Assembly (NCBI GenBank): GCA_031555615.1 | Contig: JAVBUF010000045.1 | Coordinates: forward strand, 1 to 16,239 | DNA: 16,239 bases | From: UBA935 sp031555615 | GTDB taxonomy: Bacteria; Bacillota; Clostridia; Lachnospirales; Lachnospiraceae | Direction of reading: 5' to 3' | Shown: positions 1 through 6,449 of the stretch, in pieces | Layout: each line of letters begins with the position of its first letter | Position numbering within the stretch: position 1 is the stretch's first letter | The notes under the pieces: model-generated | Told to the model about the DNA's origin: nothing | Databases searched by the model: none | Seen by the model: only the letters and a program-made list of their open reading frames with translations | Position numbers and translations under genes: made by a program

Positions 1-1
1 A

Positions 2-811
2 ATCAATGGCTTGGATATGGGGATGCAGTTCCGGGAGCTTGCCGATAAACTGGGATGTGAGTTTGCAGAGGCTAGGGCCGGGGCGCTGGAGATGGCCTGT
101 GAATCACCAAGTCCGGAAGAGGTGGAGCTGACAGCGGCGGATAGACGTCAGGAAGTGTGTAAATTCTTAGTGCACACCGAACAGGGAGATTTTGAAGCCA
201 AATCAGTTATTATCGCATCGGGTGCTTCTCATGCCAAATTGGCGGTACCGGGGGAAGCAGAGTTAACCGGTGCAGGCGTTTCCTATTGTGCCACATGCGA
301 CGGTGCGTTTTTCAGAGGTCGTACCGTAGCGGTGATAGGGGGCGGAGATGTAGCGGTGGAGGATGCCATTTTTCTGGCCAGAGCATGTGAAAAGGTTTAC
401 CTGATTCACCGCCGGGATGAACTGCGGGCCGCATCCATTCTGCAGACAGCCTTAATGGAACTGCCCAATGTGGAGATCATCTGGGATACGGTAGTAGAAA
501 AAATAGAAGGTGAAAGCCAGGTAGAACAGCTTCAAATCAGAAATATAAGAAATAATGAGGTTTCTGCGCTGCCGGTGGCAGGAGTGTTTATTGCGGTGGG
601 GATTCACCCCAATTCAGAGGCTTTTCACGGGTTGGTTCCTTGTGATGAACAGGGCTATATTATCGCCGGCGAAGACTGTGCTTCCCAGGTCCCCGGTGTC
701 TTTGCGGCCGGAGATGTACGAACAAAAAAATTAAGGCAAATTATTACAGCAGTCTCTGATGGTGCCTGTGCGGTGGCTGGAGTACAGCACTATTTATTGA
801 ATTATAAGTAA
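2..811 (+). CDS. trxB: Thioredoxin reductase, 5' end cut by the window
   Basis: NADPH-dependent FAD disulfide reductase that keeps thioredoxin reduced in the cytoplasm. The frame is already open at base 2 with residues INGLDMGMQF, which match the interior of TrxB, so the N-terminal FAD-binding part lies upstream and the TTG at base 11 is not a real start. Visible motifs are the redox-active CATC (bases 287-298) in SYCATCDGAFF, the NADPH Rossmann motif GGGDVAVE (338-361), the 2'-phosphate-binding HRRDELRA, and the C-terminal FAD signature PGVFAAGDVRTKKLRQ. The NADPH loop has Val where most relatives have Ser (GGGDSAVE). A polar insertion rich in Glu, Ser and Pro lies roughly 30-50 residues into the visible part, before IIASGA. 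No thioredoxin gene is visible downstream, and a terminator follows within 25 bases. Family assignment is firm; whether it prefers NADPH or ferredoxin/flavin partners is not tested, though HRRDELR favours NADPH. Confidence 0.93.
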   Translation: MNGLDMGMQFRELADKLGCEFAEARAGALEMACESPSPEEVELTAADRRQEVCKFLVHTEQGDFEAKSVIIASGASHAKLAVPGEAELTGAGVSYCATCDGAFFRGRTVAVIGGGDVAVEDAIFLARACEKVYLIHRRDELRAASILQTALMELPNVEIIWDTVVEKIEGESQVEQLQIRNIRNNEVSALPVAGVFIAVGIHPNSEAFHGLVPCDEQGYIIAGEDCASQVPGVFAAGDVRTKKLRQIITAVSDGACAVAGVQHYLLNYK

Positions 812-832
812 ACAAATGTTTCGAAATTATTA

Positions 833-864
833 GGAAGATGGAATGGGTTCCATCTTCCTTTTTT
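833..864 (+). terminator. Intrinsic terminator after trxB
   Basis: Perfect 11-bp stem GGAAGATGGAA / TTCCATCTTCC (833-843 with 848-858) closing a TGGG loop, followed directly by six T. It lies about 20 bases past the trxB stop and separates it from the next transcription unit. Confidence 0.93.
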
Positions 865-909
865 GGTTGAAAATAAGCGGATTTTATTTAAAGAAATGAT
901 AACGGGATA

Positions 910-938
910 TTGACAATAATTAAGAATAATGATATATT
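910..938 (+). promoter_or_regulatory. Sigma-A promoter of the NlpC/P60 gene
   Basis: Perfect -35 TTGACA (910-915), 17-bp spacer and -10 TATATT (933-938). The start of transcription would be near 945, giving a 5' leader of about 64 bases before the ATG at 1009. I see no clear operator or riboswitch fold in that leader. Near-consensus strength suggests constitutive high expression. Confidence 0.82.
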
Positions 939-1008
939 TATTAAAGCGCGTAACATATTTGTAATAATTTAAAACAAACGATAAGCCGTCAGGCGGAACG
1001 GAGTTTTC

Positions 1009-2322
1009 ATGAAACCAAGCAAATTGAAAATCGCAACATGCACATTGGCTGCAAGTATTGCATTTTTAAGTATAGATATGTCAGTTTTGGCAGTTGGAAA
1101 CAATACCATATTACCTTCAGCAGGTATTGATTATATGCTGGGAGATCACACTGCTTCCTTGAAGGATTTGCAGGAAGAAAATAAAGTTAAGAATCCATCT
1201 TTTGATAATAAGTCCAGTGACAGTGAGAAAACAGTTTCCACACCTTTGCCAACGGTGACAATAATACCTACACCGGAACCCCAGGAAGAGGTCAAGGAAG
1301 AAAAGAAGATTGAAGAAACGAAGATCGCAACTTCAGATAAGACCATTAAAGAAAAGGGAAAAGAACTGGATAATAAACGAGAAGAAGAGGGCTTTAAGAG
1401 TCTTGTAATTGCTAAAGTACATGACTATGTCAATGTCAGAAGCATTCCAAGCGAAGACGGTGATATCCTTGGAAAGCTGTATGATAAGTCAGTGGGAACC
1501 TTTATTTCAGAACAGAATGGGTGGTACGAAATAAAATCCGGTTCGGTGACGGGATATGTAAAGGCCGAATATTGTGTGACCGGTGAAAACGCAGTGGAAC
1601 TTGCCAAAAAAGTAGGTACCAGAATAGCGAAGGTAACCACTACCACATTAAAGGTAAGGGAACAGCCCGGAACAGATGCAACTGTGTTAGGTCTGGTGCC
1701 GATAGCAGATGAATTGCTGGTCACAGAAGAACTGGGGGACTGGGTAAAGGTGAATATAGAGGAAGGTGATGGTTATGTTTCTTCCGATTATATTGCATTA
1801 TCCACCGAATTTGTAAAAGCAGAGTCAAAGGAAGAGGAAGCAGCAAGACTTGCCAAAGAGGAGGCTGAGAGAAAAGCAGCCCAGGCGGCAGCGGCAGCAG
1901 CCAAAGCAGCAGCCAACAAAAACAAGTCTTCATCGAAAGCAGCCGAACCTATCGTATATGCTACCGGAGGTGGCAGTGCTCTGGGTAATGATGTTGTGAA
2001 TTATGCCTGCCAGTTTATTGGGAATCCCTATGTATTTGGCGGCAGCAGTTTGACCAACGGGACAGACTGTTCGGGATTTGTAATGAGCGTATATAAGAAC
2101 TTTGGAGTAAACTTACCGCACTCATCATCGGCCGACCGAAGCGTTGGTACCGCGGTAGATGGGCTGGCTAATGCCCAACCCGGTGATATTGTGTGCTACT
2201 CGGGTCATGTGGGGATTTATGCCGGAAACGGACAGATTGTCCATGCTTCAACTTCAAAGACCGGAATTATCATGTCCAATGCATCATATCGTTCAATTCT
2301 TTCCATCAGAAGAATATTCTAA
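1009..2322 (+). CDS. Secreted SH3b-SH3b-NlpC/P60 peptidoglycan endopeptidase
   Basis: Predicted cell-wall hydrolase cleaving peptide stems of peptidoglycan outside the membrane. A signal peptide (KPSKLK, hydrophobic core about residues 9-28, VLA-type cleavage site) is followed by a Ser/Thr/Pro/Glu-rich linker. Then come SH3b domain 1 (about 131-190, with VNVRSIPS), SH3b domain 2 (about 205-263, with LKVREQPG), a Glu/Lys/Ala-rich linker (about 265-315) and a C-terminal NlpC/P60 domain (about 326-437). Catalytic residues are Cys354 in TDCSGF, His400 in SGHVGIY and His412 in IVHAS, as the family requires. The ATG follows a modest ACGGAG site, and the signal peptide begins directly at it. It is monocistronic, with its own promoter and terminator. 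Likely roles are cell separation or wall turnover. SH3b domains probably bind wall, so a phage-lysin origin is possible but the signal peptide argues for a housekeeping autolysin. Confidence 0.93.
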   Translation: MKPSKLKIATCTLAASIAFLSIDMSVLAVGNNTILPSAGIDYMLGDHTASLKDLQEENKVKNPSFDNKSSDSEKTVSTPLPTVTIIPTPEPQEEVKEEKKIEETKIATSDKTIKEKGKELDNKREEEGFKSLVIAKVHDYVNVRSIPSEDGDILGKLYDKSVGTFISEQNGWYEIKSGSVTGYVKAEYCVTGENAVELAKKVGTRIAKVTTTTLKVREQPGTDATVLGLVPIADELLVTEELGDWVKVNIEEGDGYVSSDYIALSTEFVKAESKEEEAARLAKEEAERKAAQAAAAAAKAAANKNKSSSKAAEPIVYATGGGSALGNDVVNYACQFIGNPYVFGGSSLTNGTDCSGFVMSVYKNFGVNLPHSSSADRSVGTAVDGLANAQPGDIVCYSGHVGIYAGNGQIVHASTSKTGIIMSNASYRSILSIRRIF

Positions 2323-2332
2323 AAATATACAG

Positions 2333-2370
2333 CCCCTGCATCAGATTGGATTTGATGCAGGGGTACTTTT
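2333..2370 (+). terminator. Terminator after the NlpC/P60 gene
   Basis: Perfect 11-bp GC-rich stem CCCCTGCATCA / TGATGCAGGGG (2333-2343 with 2353-2363) with a 9-base loop, 10 bases past the stop codon. The U-run is short and interrupted (TACTTTTA), so termination may be incomplete. Confidence 0.8.
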
Positions 2371-2503
2371 ATGACTGCAGGCAGAAAATCTTCCAAGTAA
2401 GATTTATTAAAAAAATGGCGGACTGGCAAGATTGTGCAAGATGTACAAACTTTTTTGAATATGGCTTTAATGTGATAAAGAATGGCAGTAAATGACAAAA
2501 AAG

Positions 2504-2574
2504 TTATCCACATATGAAAAAACACAAAATCAACGAATTTGGACTTATACACGAAGTTATCCACATTGTCCACA
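2504..2574 (+). promoter_or_regulatory. DnaA-box cluster
   Basis: Two perfect TTATCCACA boxes (2504-2512 and 2557-2565) sit inside a repeated 13-mer, AAGTTATCCACAT. A one-mismatch box TTGTCCACA (2566-2574) abuts the second directly, and a two-mismatch box TTATACACG lies at 2545-2553. All are in the same orientation. The DNA to the right (about 2600-2720) is very AT-rich. DnaA recognition of TTATCCACA is established; that it binds here is inference. No dnaA or dnaN gene is in the window, and genes on both sides point the same way, so this is more likely a DnaA-titrating or regulatory cluster in front of hpf than the origin. Confidence 0.6.
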
Positions 2575-2679
2575 GTGAAAGTGTCTGAAATTGTCGATGA
2601 CTTACAAAATTAATTGAACAAGCGTTTTGTATAATTTCTATAAAAATGAAGAAAGTATTAAAAAAGTCTTAAAAAACTA

Positions 2680-2707
2680 TTGACTTTTAAAGTGTCAAAA
2701 TTATAAA
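2680..2707 (+). promoter_or_regulatory. Possible upstream hpf promoter
   Basis: TTGACT (2680-2685), 16-bp spacer, TATAAA (2702-2707). Plausible sigma-A promoter about 120 bases ahead of hpf, but the surrounding DNA is so AT-rich that chance matches are likely. The downstream promoter at 2726-2755 is better. Confidence 0.35.
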
Positions 2708-2725
2708 AGCTTAATTCCCAAATTG

Positions 2726-2755
2726 TTGCAAAACGATACCATATTATGGTATAAT
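2726..2755 (+). promoter_or_regulatory. hpf promoter with extended -10
   Basis: TTGCAA (2726-2731), 18-bp spacer and perfect TATAAT (2750-2755) preceded by TGG, which makes an extended -10. The predicted start near 2762 gives a leader of about 65 bases to the hpf ATG. The spacer and -10 contain a perfect inverted repeat, described separately. Confidence 0.72.
2736..2752. promoter_or_regulatory. Operator-like palindrome over the hpf -10
   Basis: ATACCAT-ATT-ATGGTAT, a perfect 7-bp inverted repeat with a 3-base centre. It covers the right half of the spacer and the first three bases of the -10. A dimeric regulator bound here would exclude RNA polymerase. The regulator is not identifiable from the window. 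Part of the symmetry is forced by the -10 itself, so this could be partly coincidental. Confidence 0.45.
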
Positions 2756-2827
2756 ACATACAAATAAGTTGAGGATGAAGAGCCCCACTACTCTACTTGT
2801 TAAGATATGATGAAAGGGTGATAAATT

Positions 2828-3355
2828 ATGAAATTTATTATTATCGGGAAGAACATTGAGGTTACCCCCGGACTTCGTAGCGCCGTAGAGGACAAGATCG
2901 GAAAGCTGGAAAAGTATTTTAAGCCGGATACAGAAGTACATGTGACCTTAAGTGTGGAAAAGGAAAGACAAAAGATAGAAGTAACCATTCCGGTTAAGGG
3001 TAACATCATCCGTTCCGAACAGGTAAGCAGTGATATGTATGTATCGATTGACCTGGTAGAAGAAATCATTGAAAGACAGCTTAAGAAATACAAGAATAAG
3101 TTAGTGGATCAGAAACAGTCGGTTAGCTTTTTCAAGCAGGATTTTATTGAAAAAGATTATATGGACGAAGAAGAAATTAAGATCATCCGTTCCAAAAGGT
3201 TTGATATCAAACCGATGTATCCGGAAGACGCCTGCATTCAGATGGAACTGCTGGGTCATAACTTCTTTATCTTTTGCAATGCGGAAACCGATCAGATTAA
3301 TGTGGTATATAAGCGCAAAGGCAATACTTATGGCTTGATTGAACCGGAAGTATAG
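2828..3355 (+). CDS. hpf: Long-form ribosome hibernation promoting factor
   Basis: Binds the decoding channel of the 30S subunit and joins idle 70S ribosomes into inactive 100S dimers in stationary phase or stress. At 175 residues it has the two-domain long form. The N-terminal RaiA/HPF domain (about 1-97) begins MKFIIIGKNIEVTPGLRSAVEDKIGKLEKYF-like, with the alternating basic and acidic helices of the family. A charged linker follows. The C-terminal dimerisation domain (about 119-175) contains IIRSKRFDIKPMYPEDACIQMELLGHNFFIF and YKRKGNTYGLIEP, the hallmark of long HPF. The ATG is preceded by AAAGGGTG with about 8 bases spacing. It is monocistronic: a promoter lies 70-100 bases upstream, and a terminator begins 11 bases after the stop. 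The DnaA-box cluster and promoter palindrome upstream suggest growth-phase control, which is inference. Confidence 0.96.
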   Translation: MKFIIIGKNIEVTPGLRSAVEDKIGKLEKYFKPDTEVHVTLSVEKERQKIEVTIPVKGNIIRSEQVSSDMYVSIDLVEEIIERQLKKYKNKLVDQKQSVSFFKQDFIEKDYMDEEEIKIIRSKRFDIKPMYPEDACIQMELLGHNFFIFCNAETDQINVVYKRKGNTYGLIEPEV

Positions 3356-3363
3356 TTTAAAAT
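3335..3363 (+). promoter_or_regulatory. Possible promoter for the glycosyltransferase cluster, inside the hpf end
   Basis: TTGATT (3335-3340), exactly 17 bases, then TAAAAT (3358-3363), overlapping the hpf stop region. The 42 bases between the hpf terminator and the next gene hold no promoter, so this is the nearest candidate. Its start point (about 3370) would fall inside the terminator hairpin. Match quality is moderate. Confidence 0.3.
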
Positions 3364-3365
3364 GT

Positions 3366-3396
3366 AAAGATGTGTGGATCATCCACACATCTTTTT
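3366..3396 (+). terminator. Terminator after hpf
   Basis: AAAGATGTGTGGA pairs with TCCACACATCTTT (3366-3378 with 3382-3394) around a three-base loop, and the descending arm runs straight into a T-run (3392-3396). Classic intrinsic terminator 11 bases after the stop. The symmetric stem could also work in the reverse direction. Confidence 0.9.
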
Positions 3397-3438
3397 ACTT
3401 CAAAGAAACAAGGTAAGAGAGACAGAGGGAAGAAGTGA

Positions 3439-5310
3439 ATGATGGCGGTTATCAATATTCTGGCTTTGATTGTGTCAGTAATGATTATGGCATATATTAC
3501 CAAAGAAAAAATAGTGGATGTTCTTCCGGCGGCGGTTTGTATGCTGGTACTGATCCTTTATTTATTAGGGTTTGCGGGGCATCTGTCTTTTATCGATTTC
3601 ATCAGTATTGCTGTGTTGGCATCATCGGCAGGCTGGTTGTTCAGGAAAGATCGGAAAACAAGACGGGAAATCGGAAGCTATATCGGAAATGCCATAAAAG
3701 AACCGGGTACAATTATCATCTTTATTACAATCCTTGTGGTTGCCTTCTGCGTCAAAGATAAAATGGTTACCTGGTGGGATGATTATAATTTCTGGGCAAC
3801 AGATGTCAAATCACTTTTTTATCTGGATGGATTTGCCGGAAAGTATACCAATGTTGCACCGGAGTTTGGGGATTACCCCCCTGGAACCCAGATGCTGAAA
3901 TGGTGGTTTTTACATTTCTCCCCATCAGTGTTCCGGGAAGGGCTGATGTTCGGTGGCTACTATTGCATGAATCTGATATTTATGGCACCTCTGCTGCGAT
4001 ATTTAAAGGGCAAAAATATTCTGGTGTGGATCCTTTGCGCAATGACATTATGGAGCTTTCCCAGTGTGGCAGAGGCCTTTTATCTTGACGGTACCTGTGC
4101 GGATCTGACCATGGCGTTGATTTACGGGGCATTTCTGGTGAGTGTATTGGACCGAGAGGGACACAAAGAATTTTTTTATTATGGCCGGATGGCCTTGTAT
4201 CTGATGGTTTTGATACTGACCAAGAATGTTGCTTTTATCTGGGTCGCTTTCGGACTGATCTTTGCCTTGATCTATACCGTAGCCAATAAGCTGAAAGTAT
4301 CAAAGTGGCTGTTCCTATCAGTGGCAGCGGCACTTACAGAAATTTCCTGGCTGGGTTTTTGTTTGCTGATGCGCCGGGTTGCCAAGCTCACCGGAACAGC
4401 CTTTTCCATGGCGGCAGGGGGAGTAGATTTGCCGGGTTATACGGGTGAACTGATTGATTCGTTTAAAGAAGCTTTTCTATTTTATCCCCTCCACCGATAC
4501 GAAACGGTAATGATTGATATCACACCGCTGGGAATGTGTCTTTTGGTGATTTTATTATTTGCTGTTTTATTAAAGCAAAAGAGAATGACAGTAAGATCAG
4601 GTGTATGGATAGGTTTTTTTATGCTGGTCAGCGGCCTGCTTTATTATGGAATCCTGCTGGTCAGCCATCTCACGATATTTGCCATTGAAGAACAGTATTT
4701 AGAGCCTTTTGGGATGATATCTTCCATAGAACGTTATGGAGTGCCTTTTACCATCGGTTCCTTATATGTAATCGGGTATCTTTTTCTCAGAACCTCTAAA
4801 TCTAAATATGGTGCTTATCTCGCCTGCATTTTATTTGTCCTGCTGACAGCGGATCATCAAAGTGCCTACAGAGGGCTGTGGGGATATGAGAAAACGTTGG
4901 CCGAAGCAGAAAGTGCCCGGGTTGGGGTTATGGATGAAAATGCCGAAAAACTGCTGGAAACCATAACCAGAGACGGCCTGAAGCAGGGCCGGATACTTTA
5001 TTTGAAGGATCAGGCCGATGTAAGGTGGATACAGCATGCTTATCTGGGATTTGAAGCGGCGCCGGTATCAGTGGTGTCGGGATATCTTTCGGCAGATTAT
5101 CAGAATGACGAAATGCAAGGCCGCGGGGAAGTGCTGACAGCAATAGACCAATCTCATGCAGGGTATATTTATGTAAACCAATTGGGCCCCAAGCGCAAAG
5201 AATCTTTTGCCGGAATGACAGTTGATTCGGAATTTTGTTACCAACAATTGTACCGGATTGATGAGAGTGGTGGTGAAATACGGTTGACAGCAGTAAATGG
5301 AGTAGATTAG
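3439..5310 (+). CDS. Polytopic membrane protein, probable GT-C type glycosyltransferase
   Basis: Integral membrane protein of 623 residues with roughly 12-13 hydrophobic segments (first near 5-20, 27-45, 50-68, 90-108; last near residue 450-470). A soluble C-terminal part of about 150 residues follows. The large first extracytoplasmic loop carries an acidic pair in WWDDYNFW (Asp114, Asp115) and DYPPG (145-149). This arrangement resembles GT-C enzymes (PMT/ArnT-like), where an acidic loop residue and a YPPG-like motif follow the first helices. Such enzymes move a sugar from a polyprenyl-phosphate carrier to an acceptor outside the membrane. The next gene encodes a plausible donor-making and flipping partner, which supports the role. 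GAGGGA sits 8 bases before the chosen ATG; the adjacent ATG at 3442 is an equal alternative. Acceptor and sugar are unknown. A polymerase or transporter role cannot be excluded. Confidence 0.72.
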   Translation: MMAVINILALIVSVMIMAYITKEKIVDVLPAAVCMLVLILYLLGFAGHLSFIDFISIAVLASSAGWLFRKDRKTRREIGSYIGNAIKEPGTIIIFITILVVAFCVKDKMVTWWDDYNFWATDVKSLFYLDGFAGKYTNVAPEFGDYPPGTQMLKWWFLHFSPSVFREGLMFGGYYCMNLIFMAPLLRYLKGKNILVWILCAMTLWSFPSVAEAFYLDGTCADLTMALIYGAFLVSVLDREGHKEFFYYGRMALYLMVLILTKNVAFIWVAFGLIFALIYTVANKLKVSKWLFLSVAAALTEISWLGFCLLMRRVAKLTGTAFSMAAGGVDLPGYTGELIDSFKEAFLFYPLHRYETVMIDITPLGMCLLVILLFAVLLKQKRMTVRSGVWIGFFMLVSGLLYYGILLVSHLTIFAIEEQYLEPFGMISSIERYGVPFTIGSLYVIGYLFLRTSKSKYGAYLACILFVLLTADHQSAYRGLWGYEKTLAEAESARVGVMDENAEKLLETITRDGLKQGRILYLKDQADVRWIQHAYLGFEAAPVSVVSGYLSADYQNDEMQGRGEVLTAIDQSHAGYIYVNQLGPKRKESFAGMTVDSEFCYQQLYRIDESGGEIRLTAVNGVD

Positions 5311-5319
5311 TATATAAGC

Positions 5320-6372
5320 ATGGAAAAAACAATACCGATTATAATTCCGGCCTATGAGCCGGATGAAAAATTAATAAAATTACTTTTATGTCTGCAAGAT
5401 GCCGGTTTCGAGAATCTGGTGATTGTGGATGATGGAAGCGGAGAAGCGTATCAGGGGATTTTTGACCGTGTCAGGACCGAATGCCAAGGTACGGTTCTTA
5501 GCCATGCTATCAATCTGGGCAAAGGAAGGGCTTTGAAAACAGCTTTTAATTATTGTCTGGAAGCGTTTCCGGAGGCAATTGGCTGTGTTACGGCAGATTC
5601 GGATGGGCAGCATAGCACCGAGTGCATTATGGCCTGTGCCGAGGAATTGGTACGAAATCCTCAGGCCCTGGTTATGGGATGCCGCTGTTTTGACAGTAAG
5701 GATGTGCCGGCCCGCTCTGAATTCGGCAACAAGTGTACCAGGGTGGTGATGAAGTATCTGGCCGGAATTTCCGTGTCTGATACGCAGACCGGTTTGCGGG
5801 CCATATCAAAAGATTTTATGAGAATTCTCTTACAGGTAAAAGGAGAGCGTTTTGAATTTGAGACCAATATGCTGATGGAGACCAAACCGAAAAAGATTCC
5901 CATCATCGAGGTTCCCATCCGGACAATTTATATAGAAGAAAATCGCACCAGTCATTTTAATCCCATTAAGGATTCCATAAAGATCTACATGATCTTTGGC
6001 CGTTTCCTGTTTTCCTCGCTATCTTCCAGTGTGTTGGACTTAATCCTTTTTTCAGTTTTTTGTTATTTTCTGAAAGAAGGAGAATGGGGAAGCTTAAGTT
6101 ATATTGGAATTGCCACTGTGGCAGCAAGGGTGCTTTCGGCGTTATATAATTATTCCATTAATTATAAGGTGGTTTTTCAAAGCAGTAATTCAGTCCGAAA
6201 TACCATTTGGAAGTATACCCTGTTGGCGGTGGTGCAGATGGCCTGCAGTGCGTTTTTGGTTTCCAGTCTGTATCCGCTTTTTGGCGGGTACGAAGTATTG
6301 GTAAAAATACCGGTGGACGTGGGATTATTTTTCATTAGCTTTGTGATACAAAGGGAATTGGTATATTCTTAA
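5320..6372 (+). CDS. GT2 glycosyltransferase fused to a GtrA-like membrane domain
   Basis: Residues 1 to about 210 form a GT-A fold family 2 glycosyltransferase of the dolichol-phosphate-mannose-synthase type. Seen are PIIIPAYEPDE, the nucleotide-binding VDDGS (36-40), the metal-binding Asp93-Ser-Asp95 in TADSDGQHS, and QTGLRAISKDF and FEFETNMLME near the acceptor side. Residues about 222-350 form a GtrA-like domain with four hydrophobic helices, beginning FGRFLFSSLSSSVLDL and containing NYSINYKVVF. Family knowledge: such enzymes load a sugar onto undecaprenyl phosphate, and GtrA proteins are proposed to flip it outward. It starts 9 bases after the GT-C-like gene with no good Shine-Dalgarno; the only GGAG is 17 bases away, inside the upstream gene. 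Translation is therefore probably coupled to that gene. Together the two would make, flip and transfer a sugar to a surface polymer or protein. Confidence 0.9.
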   Translation: MEKTIPIIIPAYEPDEKLIKLLLCLQDAGFENLVIVDDGSGEAYQGIFDRVRTECQGTVLSHAINLGKGRALKTAFNYCLEAFPEAIGCVTADSDGQHSTECIMACAEELVRNPQALVMGCRCFDSKDVPARSEFGNKCTRVVMKYLAGISVSDTQTGLRAISKDFMRILLQVKGERFEFETNMLMETKPKKIPIIEVPIRTIYIEENRTSHFNPIKDSIKIYMIFGRFLFSSLSSSVLDLILFSVFCYFLKEGEWGSLSYIGIATVAARVLSALYNYSINYKVVFQSSNSVRNTIWKYTLLAVVQMACSAFLVSSLYPLFGGYEVLVKIPVDVGLFFISFVIQRELVYS

Positions 6373-6380
6373 AAATGTGG

Positions 6381-6413
6381 ACTTATGATTGGTATGAATC
6401 ATGGGTCCTTTTT
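6381..6413 (+). terminator. Possible weak attenuator ahead of the M23 gene
   Basis: ACTTATGATT (6381-6390) pairs with AATCATGGGT (6397-6406), ten pairs including two G-U, around the loop GGTATG. CC and five T follow (6409-6413). The stem is weak, so termination would be partial, lowering M23 expression relative to the glycosyltransferases. Could be chance in AT-rich DNA. Confidence 0.3.
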
Positions 6414-6449
6414 CATATATTCATAATAATAGGGTATCAGGATGGGTAT

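Larger units (their letters stand above)
2364..2827. other. Long AT-rich intergenic region before hpf
   Basis: No convincing gene here. Short open frames overlap the terminator region but lack a ribosome binding site and family character. Contents from left to right: a weak AT-rich inverted repeat AAATCTT / AAGATTT (2386-2392 with 2399-2405), the DnaA-box cluster (2504-2574), a strongly AT-rich stretch with an 11-bp palindrome ACTTTTAAAGT (2683-2693), and two possible promoters for hpf. Confidence 0.7.

Noticed and set aside
1870..1935. GCAGCGGCAGCAGCC-type tract in the NlpC/P60 gene as a phase-variable repeat
   Set aside because: It is an imperfect mix of alanine codons encoding a normal Ala/Lys linker; unit length is three bases, so slippage would not shift the frame.
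2159..2495. Plus-strand open frames overlapping the end of the NlpC/P60 gene and its terminator
   Set aside because: Out of frame with a clear catalytic domain, they run through the terminator hairpin and lack a Shine-Dalgarno sequence.
2504..2720. Chromosomal replication origin (oriC)
   Set aside because: DnaA boxes and an AT-rich stretch are present, but no dnaA, dnaN or other origin-linked gene is nearby. Gene orientation does not change across the site, as would be expected at a bidirectional origin. Kept only as a DnaA-box cluster.
3373..3387. Two inverted near-DnaA boxes in the hpf terminator (TGTGGATCA and TCATCCACA, one mismatch each)
   Set aside because: The sequence is fully explained as the stem of an intrinsic terminator with a T-run; the resemblance is probably chance.
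6375..6449. Upstream ATG of the M23 peptidase
   Set aside because: No ribosome binding site, and the extension would bury the signal anchor. ATG 6450 has AGGATGG at proper spacing.
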